Assembly: GCA_949358305.1 (NCBI GenBank)
Contig: OX442314.1
Coordinates: 28,197,118-28,257,117 of the forward strand
Source: Strigamia acuminata
Lineage: Eukaryota; Arthropoda; Chilopoda; Geophilomorpha; Linotaeniidae
Reading direction: 5' to 3'
Length of the DNA stretch: 60,000 nt
Under the pieces are notes generated by a model. It saw only the letters and a program-made list of their open reading frames with translations, was not told where the DNA came from and ran no database searches. Shown here piece after piece: positions 11,329 to 23,900 of the stretch. The stretch's first letter is position 1, and every line of letters begins with the position of its first letter. A program made the position numbers and the translations under genes.

Positions 11329-12171
11329 AGGCAATTGAAATTGTGAGTAATTTCGTGTTTTGCCACTAGGTGAAACACCAGACATCAACAGGTGATAATA
11401 TAGACAAGGCTATACAAGGTTATACACGGCTACGCAAGTATTTTGCATTGAAAAAATGAATAAAGGTTTGGCTGGTCCAGAGAAAGGCAATTTTAGGTGT
11501 GGATAAGAAATCAGGATCCGATAATAACACGAGCAAATCCAGGCGGGAGCCACTGAGCTGGATGACCCGTGCCGACTTTATTATGTAGATGTAGTATTGT
11601 GAGCATGTGATGTGGTTTTTCAGTCTAATACAATCAGGGGTGGATCCAGAGGGAGGCATCGGGGCTATACCCCCCTCCTAAATTTTTTCTAGATTCACCG
11701 TTGGGTGGTAAGTTTATAAAAAGGAAACGCCCATATGTCAATGGCGATAATTAAAATGATTAAAAGCAGTGGCACAGTGCCATTTATTTTAATGTCTTCA
11801 ATTAAAACTATCGTACACCGAATCTAACAGTAAAATGAATTTTCGGTTCGCTCTCTATCTGACAGGTCACGCCATGTTTGACACGTGTCCTATCGATTGC
11901 CGACGCAAGTAAACAGTAACAGTACTCAAGTCGACTAGGCAACGATTTTTATAGCTAACAACAATTCAAAAAAAATTTACAGTCTAGCGGTCATTCAACC
12001 GTGTGGTCGTGCATTCATTCAAATGAAAAGTGAGTCTAAATCAGACGTCAGACGAGGACCACTGTATCAATTCAGAGTGCAGTATCGGTTTGATCGTGTC
12101 TAAGCAATTGAAAGACACAGCACACCACAAGACAATAGAAACAAAGAACAGTAGTTCAGCTTTTCAGCAAG
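11329..12171. other. Half MITE copy and gene-free sequence
   Basis: 11329-11400 matches the left half of the Tc1-like MITE at 12313-12554 (GGCAATTGAAATTGTGAGTA, then CATCAACAGGTGATAAT). The rest, to the IR copy C start, shows no gene. It presumably holds the copy C promoter and leader. Confidence 0.5.
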
Positions 12172-15100
12172 ATGAACCTTCTAAGAATATTTTTCTTTTA
12201 CTTATTATCTGGATGCATAAACATTTCAAAAAGGAATTGCTCGACAGGTATGATTTACTTCAAATTTCTGAAAATTCTGAATTGCTAATAGCAGCAAATT
12301 AAAGTAGACGTACAGTTGTGCTTAAACAAACCGGACCCTCACTCTGTGCTGGCAATTGAAATTGTGAGTAATTTGCATTTTGAAACAACAGATACATCAA
12401 CAGGTGATAATACAAGTACTTGTACAGCAGATAAGGGTATACAAGCATTATCACCTGTTGATGTCTGGTGTTTAACCTAGTGGCAAAACACAAAATTACT
12501 CACAATTTCAATTGCCAGCCTAGAGGGAGGGTCCAGTTTTTTTGGACATGACTGTACATTTTATTTTTTTCTTCTCTTTAAGCACTGGAAGATAATTTTT
12601 CAGAAAAACTTTACTTTTCTGACTGTAATAATCAATTATCTGATATTGTACAAATAACGAATTCAAGACGAACACTCATCATTTATCAGGATGATTATTG
12701 TTGCTAAATCACACATTCAATTCTTTCTTATATTTCTAAAAACATTTTTTAATTGCAGTACCAAACTGTTTGTCGGAATTAATTCATTTCAATTGGATTG
12801 GCAAAATTCAAATATCAGCACAACGATTCACCAATACGTCGCTTGATTTCATTTATACTCCTGTTCAAATGATATTGATTTGGATAGAAAATTTTGAGCA
12901 GGTAAAATCATCTAATCATGCTCCTAGGTTGACAAGCAATTGGTCAAGAGGCCCTAGAGTTATTCAGTTATCCATCTCTTAGATATTAAAAGTAATGCCA
13001 GCCTGTAGACACAACGCCTGTTGATCTAATTGTACCCGGTGACCCAAAATCAAACCGGCAAAACAACACAAGTGTCTGAAAAAAAATTATACATTGTTCA
13101 ATTAAATATATCTTAATTCTTTTAGTTGTGGGCAGTTTAATTACTGTTTCTAGGGCGGTTTTTCCGCTCTTTTGTTTGGTGTTTAGTTTTTGACGAATCG
13201 AGCATTCGTTCTCAAGATTTTGCACTTTTAATCAATTTTTATCCCAATTCACTAAGTTTGATTGTACTAGTCATTCCTGAATTTCAGATTTTGGGGTACT
13301 TTTGTGGATTTCTTCAGCGGTACTAATGCTTATATAGTTGCAGTGAACTTTTCAAAAAATACAGCATTTCGTGGTGGTGCTACTGTACCTATATCCCATT
13401 TTTGGTGTCATTAGACATCACATTAGCAAAAACACAAAAATGTAGCAAAATCTCACAAAATCTAGCAAAATCTCACAAAATCTAGCAAAATCTTAGAAAA
13501 TCTTGGAAAAACTTGAAAAATCTTGGAAAATCAAGAAAAATCTCGCAAAATCTTGAAAAATCTTGCAAAATGTTAAAAAATCTCGCAAAATCTTGAAGAA
13601 TCTCGCAAAATCTTGAAAAATCTCGCAAAATCTAGGAAAATCTCACGCCATCTCATGCCGGTACATTTGAAGATATCCACAAAACTACTGCTGAATTACC
13701 ATAAAATCTAAAATTTAGGAATGACTAGTACAGTCAAACTACCGGTAGGCGAATTGGGACAAAAATTGATTAAAATAGCAAGAACAAAAGCTCGGATCGT
13801 CAAAAACTAAACACCAAACGAAAGAGCGGAAATAACTGCACCAGAAACGTTAATGAAACAACTCTGTCCACAAGTAATCAGTAATACCGTATATATTTAA
13901 TTGAACAATCTATAAATTTTTTTGAGACCCTGTATTGTCGGTCAGGTTATTTGGGCTACCCGAAAGCATTTGTTTGTCATTTTAAATTTTAGTAGTATAA
14001 AGAATAACTACATTTGAAATTAAATCTGAATTCCAGCTTGGCCATTACACTTGCATGCCAGTTGAAAACAAAATTGTTGTATTTGTGATCCATGAAACAC
14101 GAAAAACTGGAAATCTTAAGAGTGATCTAGATCTGCACTTATTTCAGGATCTCATCATCTGGAGACAAAATAAAGTTTACTTACTGATACATTCTAATCA
14201 CAATACTGTACGAGTGAATCGTCTAAAAATATGCGCAAAATGTTTATCTTGTTATGAATGAACATAATAATGCTTACAACTGTAATGGATACTTGGTCAA
14301 TATGTTGGCAAATTCGTCCTGATCACATGGGTCCAGTAATATGTTAGAACAAATTCTATAAGCTAAAAATATATTATTTTTATTTCTAAGAAGATTAACA
14401 TTCAGTGTATTTGATCTTCATACTTTTAGTATATTAAAAATAAAATCACTGCCACTTTATTTTTTTTTATTTTATATCGTAGAATTCAGGCTTATTTGCA
14501 TTGGAATACCGATTTGAGGAGCACATTTTTTTAAAAACAAACTTAGCCATTAATTGCTTAGAACAAATAAAATGTCAATTTGAAATAATTTCGCAGACAA
14601 CATTATTGTTGAAAAAAGACAATTTCACTGTAGGAAAGGTGAATTGATCATGTTATAATCTAGTACAGTCGGACCCGGAAAATTTGTAATAAAAGTTCGT
14701 TATAACAAACAACACTGATTAATTTTCAAAAATCGTTGTAACGGGCTTGTTGGTATTAGTGTTCCCAAAAACTGGATTGTAAATAACGAACAATTCGTTA
14801 TATTAAAATTTGTTATATCAAATTTTTTTTACATGGTCTTCTATGCTGACTAACCAAATAATTCGTTATACCAAAAATTCGTTATACCAAAAATTCGTTA
14901 AAACGCGGTTCGTTATAAAGTAATAAACGAGGTTCGACTGTATTGCAAATACCGCTACTGCATTACCTTCCTGCAATTGTTGCAAATTTTTCTACTGCGT
15001 AGAAAGAAGTCAACACAAAAGTCAAATACAAATTACTTTACCATGAAGTCCTAAAGGATGTTCTGAATAAAATGAGTAACTTTTGGTAAACAAAGTTCAT

Positions 15101-17248
15101 TCTAAACCACTTTTCACTAAACTGACCAAACTTTAATATTTTTGTAGCTCAATAGTCATTTTTACATTTGAGAAAGCTGAAAATGCAATAAGAAATCTGA
15201 AAAACAAAGTACATCAAAATTAAGTATAAATCAAAAAGTTATGATATCGGCTATAACGGTGCATTATCTCTATTACTTATTAGACATGGGATGTCAACAC
15301 AGTGGGCTTTTTAATTACTTCAGAACGTACGCTCATCTTTGACTTCATAGTCGTTCCAGTCAAATCAGACACACTTGGATTAGTCGTGCGACAAGACAGC
15401 AACATCAGAGATTATTTGTGGATGACATTTTTCAAACCATTTCCCCCGACTGTTTGGTTATGTATTTCGTTTACCTGCGTGTTCATTGAACTCTCTCTGG
15501 CTTTGATAAGCAAATACTACAAACACCCGGCTTCAACTTCAGGTAATAACGCTTCAATTTGATTGAAAATCAATTCACAGGCCATTTTTTATAATTCCTC
15601 AAAGTTCATACAATTACGGGAGCGAGAAACTTCTTTCTTTTGCTAATTATGGGAAGCTACAGTGTGGTATTGTACGCATCACTCACTGTTACAACATCAC
15701 GGCCTCGATACAACAACATACAAGACATATTGTTGGAAGACAAAATAAACTTATACGCCTTTCGAGGTTTCGGTGCTTACACGATTATTAAGGTAATAAA
15801 GGAAAAAAATAAAATGACAAATTGTTGTAGGTAATTTTAAGACATGGTAACATAACATCATGAGAGTAATGAGATTCTGCTCGACATCAACAAGTCCTGC
15901 GGTTGAAACGTTTTAGTTTTGCATAAAAAGACTACCGTATCTGTTTGCTTCATCTACAAAGTGCCATTATTTCAGAAATTAATCATTTTTGCCCCTGAGA
16001 AGTGCACTTTTGAGCCTTAAAGAAAACACTTTCTTGATTTCTGCATAAAAAGTGCATTTATTAAAAAAATATAGAAATATTGTCTACAGCTACGCAATAT
16101 TGTCATCTTTGGCAGGTCACTGGAACTTTAGGAACGTCCTTTGCAAGAAAAGATGGCTGCATATTCAACCAACCTTCTAATGAATTTTTATTTCATTGGC
16201 AGAATGCAAAAACAAATCTTACACGGGATCTTTGGGACCAGATGGAAAAAAACTCCAGACAAGGGAACATTTCGACGGAAGAAGCTCCTCAACTGCTTTT
16301 ACATGATTACAATGCCATCGTTCATACGTACGATTCTCTGAAACATTTATACGGATCAAACTGCACGTTCAGTTTTATAAAAATCCCGATCACCACGGCT
16401 TCTTACTATATGTTTAATAAAAAATCAAAATATGTAGACTTATTTAATCAGAAGTAAGTATTGGGACGAGCAAATTTACAACGATTTTAAAATTAAACTC
16501 CCGGAATTCATTTCAGTATTTTGGCGCTAAAAGAAAGAGGAATCATGAAGAAACTTTCCGATAAGTACAAAACACCAACCATCTGCGAAACAACAAATTA
16601 TGACCAAAAACCCATTTCTATTTATCACACAATCACGGCATTCGTAATTGTCATTGGAGGAGTTTTCGTTTCTGCAATAACATTTCTCACGGAATTTCTT
16701 TCGTACAAAGTTTTAATCTGGCACCATGCAAACATAATAGAATTGCTGCGTCTACCCACATTAGCAAATATAATTACATATCAATATAACTACCATTCCA
16801 TTTCATTGAAATCACGGATTTTCTTGGAATTTCAAAACAGCAAAGATCAAGATCAATTGGCAACAAGCGAGTCCGATTATCCTACTGACACGTTTTGTCA
16901 AGAGGGGGCGGTAGCGCCCCCATCAACCCCCACAAACCTAACCTTATAAAAAAACAAAAAAAAGGAAACTTATTTAATCAGAAGTAAGTATTGGTGCGAG
17001 CAAATTTACAACGATTTTAAAATTAAACTTTCGTAATTCATTTCAGTATTTTGAAGTTAAAAGAAAGAGGAATCATGAAGAAACTGACCGATACGTACAA
17101 AACAACAACCATCTGCGAAACAACAAATTACGACCAAAAACCCATTTCTATTTATCACACAATCACGGCATTTCTGATTCTCATTAGAGGAGTTTTTGAG
17201 TCCGGAATGGCATTACTCGTTGAATTTCTTTTTAGGACCAAGTTTTAA
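12172..17248 (+). CDS. Ionotropic receptor copy C (near-complete gene or young pseudogene)
   Basis: Exons: 12172-12247 (ATG and signal-peptide-like MNLLRIFFFYLLSG), 12583-12699, 12759-12901, 14037 to about 14213, 14483-14638, 15148 to about 15283, 15284-15542 (S1 end, ITSERTLIFDF, M1), 15605-15792 (M3-like SYSVVLYASLTV), 16116-16453 (S2), 16517-16949 (M4 and tail), with an alternative last exon 17047-17248. Most junctions agree in phase. The exon at 15148 does not: one extra base near 15213 relative to copy A shifts the frame, and the junction to 15284 is also off by one in both copies. Expected role is a membrane chemoreceptor channel with a divergent ligand site. Three non-autonomous elements lie in its introns. 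Either a short intron is missed or the gene is dead. Confidence 0.65.
12313..12554. mobile_element. Tc1-like MITE in IR copy C intron 1
   Basis: Flanked by TA on both sides. Ends CAGTTGTGCTTAAAC and GGACATGACTG are imperfect inverted copies, and the pairing continues for about 110 bp per arm (GGACCCTC; GGCAATTGAAATTGTGAGTA; ATCAACAGGTGATAAT). The arms surround a short loop near 12410-12445. No coding capacity. Confidence 0.75.
13033..13965. mobile_element. Foldback element in IR copy C intron 3
   Basis: Arms of about 230 bp (13033-13270 and 13715-13965) are diverged inverted copies; compare TTGTTCAATTAAATATAT with ATATATTTAATTGAACAA, and CGCTCTTTTGTTTGGTGTT with AACACCAAACGAAAGAGCG. The centre holds a short tandem array with unit about 11 bp (variants of TCTAGCAAAA and TCTCGCAAAA) at about 13435-13650. 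No transposase. Confidence 0.7.
14666..14940. mobile_element. pogo/Tigger-like MITE in IR copy C
   Basis: 275 bp between TA (14664-14665) and TA (14941-14942), with ends CAGTCGGACC and GGTTCGACTG. The interior repeats TTCGTTATA words. This is the only complete copy in the window and it defines the family ends. Confidence 0.75.
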
Positions 17249-17958
17249 TGTGGCGGCTGTGTAAACAAAACCACCTAATCAGCATTGTAGTACATAACAA
17301 GGTCCGGCATTGAAAAAATCTTTACAACATGATAATTCAACAGTACTTACGTTTACACATTTACCGATTTACCATTGACTCGCACCTTACTAACACTATT
17401 GTTCTGCTGCCAAAGACGAATAACATTGAGACAAAAACCAATTTACTTACGAATTAAGATTCTCTTTTGCTTCGCATCGAACGGTTGATTTGGTTGGCTC
17501 AATTATATTGATGGTTTGATTTTGTTCCAGCTGCAGCATGTTTGAGGTCTGTCAAAGAGTTTTTTAATCTTGAAAAATTAAACGAAATGAAAAAAAAACC
17601 ACGTACAAATTACTTCCGGCTGATCCAAGGCCGCCATTTTCAAACGAGCACTGTTCTGTGGCTAGAAACCTTGAGATTTACGTATGGACACCTTTGACGA
17701 TTGTAGCGCCAGCTATGGATTTTGAACTTACTGAATATTTGAATATGTACTTTATTTTCTTGCTTGCCAAGTGCAAAAATAAATTACAGACTAAGAAAAT
17801 TGCATAAATTAACATTAATAGTTGCAAAACAAATATTTTTAATAAAAAAAAGGCAAAATAAAATGCAAAAATAACAATAAAAATTTGTGATAATGTTTTT
17901 ACAACTGCCGCAGATAATTCAAAATGATGAGTCAAGTTTATTAAATCACTTTTAACAT
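17249..17958. other. IR 3' flank and gene-free sequence
   Basis: 17260-17560 is the shared 3' flank of the IR family (also found split around 7220-9085). From 17560 to the MTR4 stop codon I see no gene. Confidence 0.5.
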
Positions 17959-20900
17959 TTACAGATACAAACTAGCCGTAAAAACTATGTCCCGTTTAAT
18001 CAGTCGAATTCCTTCGGCAAACTTATTTTCCAACTCCGCATTTCCAATTGCTTTGGACGCTTGGCACATTTGCCTCAAAAGTTCCTCCAATCTCCGTATA
18101 CAACGAATAATACTCCCTGGACATTAAAAAATAAAAATAAATAAATAAGTAATTATTTTAACTAGTCGGCACAACATCCGACCGTCATAAAATACCTTCA
18201 AATACGTCGGTCATTTTACAGATCTCACTGAAAGGCGAATTCTTGGTCCAGGCGTACACGACATCCATGAGGTGCGGTCGAAAACTTTCAACGTATTCAT
18301 CTTCCTGCAACTCCAACCTCGACTCAATGCTCACTTTAGCGATGTGTCTAGCTATTTCCTACAAGAAAAAATAAATAAACATCTGTATTGCAGAGAAGCA
18401 TTACATATTAGACTTCTAAACCCTGTCCCTTTGTCCCTAAATAAAACACCGTAATAAAAGAAAATAAAGTAATTAAAAAATAATAATTTTGGCCAATATA
18501 AAGCAACAACAAACAAAATCCCACCAAAATTTGATCAAAAATGATCAAATTCGCGTAAGATAGTCAACAACAGCCATCAGCGACTGTCAGCGCCCCCGAC
18601 AACTACTCAAACCAATCGAAGACGCTCTTACCTGCATCTGACGCAGCGGCCCGCTCAATTCATTCGTCAATTTGGACAATTCATTCGACTTCTCCTGAAA
18701 CACAAAGCACGACAACAACGCTGTGCACTGCGGCACGCTCAAATCGTTGAAAACTCCGTTGAAAAGTAGTTCCGTAATCAACAGCTCGTCTCCGCTGCTT
18801 ATCTCGCACGCAACCCGGCCCTTCACGTCGATCACATCGGCCGCGTTGCAGTATCCGAGTCGGCGCAAGATCCTTTTGCGACACTTCAGCTCGTCCATCT
18901 GCAGCAAGGACTTGGCTTTCTTCAGCTCGTTCTTGGCCGCCTTCAGTTCTTCCATCAGCTCCAACTTGTGATTCAACTGTTCCAACAGCTCTGTCTTATT
19001 CTTCTCCTTGTGCAGCGAGTGCGCGCGCGTTTGCTTCTCCAGCGCTTCAATGTTTCGAACGAGCGCTTTAAAACTCTTGTGCGTGATGCCCATGTCTTCG
19101 ATCGGGTCCAGCAAAGGCACGCCATTCGGATGCCGCCGTTGAACCTCCTCCAAAGACTTCAGCACGCTCATCCGGTTGTCCAACGGCCGCAGATCTTGCG
19201 GGTAGAATATACGAATGGCGCTCACTTTCGAGATCAGATTCGTCATGACAGGAACCACCTGGCAAAATTAAATACAACTTTATTTAGCAGCCCAGACCCC
19301 TTCAGTGGGGCCCATTCAGTGGGGCCCATTCAGTGGGGCCCATTCAGTGGGACCCATTTAATGGGGCCCATTTAGTGGGGCCCATAGAGGGGCCCATACA
19401 GTAAGGCCCATATAGTGGAACCCATAGAAGGGCCCATACAGTAAGGCCCATATAGTGGGGCCCATTTAGTGGGGCCCATAGAGGGGCCCATACAGTCAGG
19501 CCCATATAGTGGGGCCCATTTAGTGGGGCCCATTCAGTGGGGCCCATTTAGTAAAACCCATTTAGTGGGGCCCATTTAGTGGGGCCCATTTAGTGGGGCC
19601 CATTCAGTGGGGCCAATTCAGTGGGGCCCATTTAGTAAAACCCATTTAGTGGGGCCCATTTAGTGGGGCCCATACAGTAAGGCACATACAGTAAGGCCCA
19701 TACAATGGGGCCCGTTCTGTGGGGCCCATACAGTAAGGCACATACAGTAAGGCCCATACAATGGGGCCCGTTCTGTGGGGCCCATTCAGTGGGGCCCATA
19801 AAGGGGCCCACAATGAGGCCCATTCTGTGAGGCCCGTTAAGAAGGGCCCATACAAAGGGGCCCGTTCTGTGGAGCCCATTCAGAAGGGCCCATTCAGAAG
19901 GGCCCGTTCTGTGGGGCCCGTTCTGTGGGGCCCGTTCTGTGGGGCCCATAATGGGGCCCGTTCTGTGGAGCCCATTCAGAAGGGCCCGTTCTGTGGGGCC
20001 CGTTCTGTGGGGCCCGTTCTGTGGGGCCCGTTCTGTGGGGCCCGTTCTGTGGGGCCCGTTCTGTAGGGCCCAGAAATTTGGAGTTACAACGTCACCTGCA
20101 TTTCGCCTTTTTCTCCGGGTGAACACGGCTTCAGCGTTGAAGTTCTCTTCGTGTTTATGCTGTCCGCACTCAAATGCAAAAGCACTTCGACTATGTAGAT
20201 GGATTCGCTGTCCTGCGAGTTGTTCTTCGCCACTGATTTCTTCTTGTAATTCACAACGATGCCCCAGCCGAATTCGATTCCACCGCTGCAAATCTTGAAA
20301 AAATTAAGAAATGAAAAATAATTTTTAAAATAAATTTAAAAATAAATTGATTTTTTGTTTAGTTTTACTTTGATCATGCGCCCAGGTTGCAAAAACGGAA
20401 CCAGGTATTGCGGTTTGATCAAATAAGCGCGAAATTCCTTGGCGAGTTCCTCCATTTTGTTATTTATGTCGTGGTAGCTCGACACCACGTCCTCGTTCTC
20501 GATTTCGACGCCGGACAATTTATCTCTGATTTTTTCCATTTCTAAATCGAGAAATTTTACATTTATTCGTCGATTTGTTTTGTGTTAAAAAGTTAAGTGT
20601 TCGCTCACTTTCGAACAACGTCGGAATGGCCGCGTAGTTTTGGAATTGGAAGAAACAGCGCTCCAGCATGTACTCCGGGTTGATTTCTTCGACGCGTAGT
20701 AAGTTGAGGACCATGTTGTAAGTCAAGTGAAAGGCGCTGTTGATCGGGTCGGCGTGACCCTTGACGAGGTTTTTGCCAACGGATGGACTCATTTTCTCGT
20801 CCACCATTAAAATGACGATTCCTTTCTCGTCCAAACCTCTTCGGCCGGCCCGACCGCTCATCTGAATGTATTCGCCAGACGTCATCTACAATATTAACTC

Positions 20901-23900
20901 GCAAATGTTAATTTTTATGCGAAAAAAGACTATTAAATGTTTGCACGAAATTTTATAAACTATTCCTGACGAAATGTGTGAATTGTTACCGATCTGATAA
21001 TGAAAAACAGCAAAAAAATGCATTTTTACGCAAAAATGTAGTTTTGCAGCTTTTTTTTAATGCAAAAATGCAGTTTTGCAGTTTTTTTTAATGCAAAAAT
21101 GCAGTTCTGCAGTTTTTTTTAATGCAAAAATGCATTTTTTTTAAAATGCAAAAATGCAATTTTTTTAAAATACAAAAATGCTTTTTTTTTAAAATGCAAA
21201 AATGCATTTTTTCTGATTTGATGATGCAAAATGGCACTGATTGCTACATTTGTACATTTCGAGATGCGGAATGTAGTAAAATACAATACGTTTGCAAAAA
21301 TGCATTGTTTTCACCACGGAAAATGGCAAAAAAAATAGATTTTCCGCACAGTCTTCATTGAAAACATTCAAAACCTTCACCACAATATTTCCAACCCAAA
21401 CATTTACCCATCTAAAATCCTTTCCATCAAACTTCCTCGCATTTGTAAACAAAACCGTCCTCGCCGGCATATTAAGCCCCATCGCAAACGTCTCCGTCGC
21501 GAACAAAGCCTAAAACAAAATTTAAAAAAAATAAACAAAACAAAAACTTAAAAAAAATTATAAACAAAAAAAAATACGACCACAAATACCTTAATCAATC
21601 CTTCCCCGAACAAAATCTCAATCGTTTCCTTCAAAATGGGCAAAAGACCCGAATGATGAATCCCGATGCCGCGCATCAACAGCGGCAAAACATGTTCCAC
21701 TTGCGGCAACTTCTTATCGTTGTCCGACAAGATGTCCATCGCGTTATTGAACACTTCCTCGACCAAAACCTTCTCGTCGCTCGTGTTAAAATCCAGCTTG
21801 GACATCTGCAGCGCGTACGCTTCACATTCCTTCTTGCTGAAACTGAACACGATGACCGGTGCAAAATTCCTCTCCATCACCATCTTCACTATTTTGTAGC
21901 AATTCGAATCGTTCCCTTTGAATCCGCCTTTGCGTCCCTTCTGGTCGCCCTTGGCCGCGTCCCCGGCATTCTGCAAAACCGCCATCGCCTTGTTGAAATT
22001 CTCTTCTCGGAATTCGCCCTAAAAATCGAGAAAATTTAACGATTTTCTGCGAAAATTTCATTATTTTTCAACGAAATTTTACATTTTCGTCCACGACCAA
22101 GTGCAGGCCGTCGCCACCTGCCGGGAAAATGTAGTGTTGGAGGGGCACGGGCCGGAAATCGGTGTAGACGACGTGGCAGGGTTGTTTGTGCAAGTGGCAG
22201 ATCCATTCGGCAAATTGGCGCGCGTTTGGAATGGTGGCAGAGAGAAAAACGTAGCGGACGCTGTCGGGTAGGAGAATGATGGTTTCTTCCCAAACTACTC
22301 CTCTGTCTGTAAAATAAAAAAAATTAATATATACATTTTTTTTATTGTTTATAATATAAATAACCTTTGTCTCTCATGTAATGTATTTCGTCGAAAACGA
22401 CCCAACCGACTTCGCGGGTGACTTCCGAACCACGATACAGCATGCTACGTAAGATCTGGAATCAAATTCTAATTTATTCTTATTTATTTAATTCTTCCTT
22501 AAGCTTAAACATTTATTTTTACGCTTAAAAATGTATTTTTACGCTTAAAAATTTATTTTTACGCTTAAAAATGTATTTTTTACGCTTAAAAATTTATTTT
22601 TACGCTGAAAAATGTATTTTTACGCTTAAAAATTTATTTTTACGCTTTAAAAATTTATTTTTACGTTTAAAAATTTATTTTTACGTTTAAAAATTTATTT
22701 TTACGCTTAAAAATTTATTTTTACGCTTAAAAATTTATTTTTACGCTTAAAAATGTATTTTTACGCTTAAAAATGTATTTTTACGCTTAAAAATGTATTT
22801 TTACGCTTAAAAATGTATTTTTACGCTTAAAAATGTATTTTTACGCTTAAAAATGTATTTTAACGCCTTAAAATACATTTTTATGCTTCCAAATAGTTTC
22901 TAAAATTGATATATATGTTTAAAAATGTATTTTCTTTACTTAAATATGCATTTTTACGCCTAAATATGCATTTTTACGCCCAAAATCTGCATTTTTACGC
23001 CTAAATTATAGATCTTAACTACTATTAAAATAAATTTTAACTAGAAAAACTGTTTTATTTGTTCAAAAAGAAGCTTAGGTATATTTTCTAACCAATTATT
23101 CGTCTGTATTCGTATAAATGATCGTCAAACTATCGTTTATTCACTCACAAACAACTTTGTCCAGCAATAATTACCTCTGTGGTCATTATCAAACAACTAG
23201 CTGACGGATTAATCGTCACATCACCAGTCATCAAACCGACATCTTTAAACTCTTCATAAAATTCACGATACTTTTGATTACTCAACGCCTTAATTGGCGT
23301 CGTATATATCACCCGCTGTTTGTTTTTCAGCGACATAGCCACCGCATACCTAAAATAAAAAATTAAAAAATAAATAAATACATTCAAAGTAAAAAAAAAA
23401 ATAATAATAATAATTTTTATATTACTCTGCGACAACAGTTTTTCCAGCTGATGTGTGCGCCGATACGAGAACAGATTGATTATTTTCCAAGCACAAAATC
23501 GCTTCCTTTTGAAACGGATCGAGAATAAATGGATATTCTCGGATCGGTTTATCAGCCGACAACCTCAACGGAGTATAAACATCATCAGGTGGCAGCGCAA
23601 CCTAAAATAATACACTTTTATGAATAATTTTTAAAATTTTAATAATCTATCCACGTTTTTTACTTCGTGCGTGCAAGCTTCGACGGTTTCGACCGTGTGA
23701 ATTTGAATTCTGGGCATACTGTCCGTTAAACTGACCAAAAATCATGCATTTAATGTTTAATTTTTAATCAATAAATTTATCCAAATGTTTACTTCAAATC
23801 ATTCGACGCTTTTTTCTTCGTCTTCTTATGTTTTGGACTTTCACTCGCTTCATTTTCGGACGTTTCTTGCGTTTCCAGTGATCTTTTTCGGTTGAGTATT

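Noticed and set aside
19632-20291. 219-codon minus and 119-codon plus open frames ([16 protein letters not shown] repeats)
   Set aside because: They come from the GGGCCC array plus part of MTR4 exon 12 in the wrong frame.
22500-23005. CRISPR-like appearance of regular repeats
   Set aside because: Units are contiguous with no unique spacers, in an intron of a eukaryotic gene.
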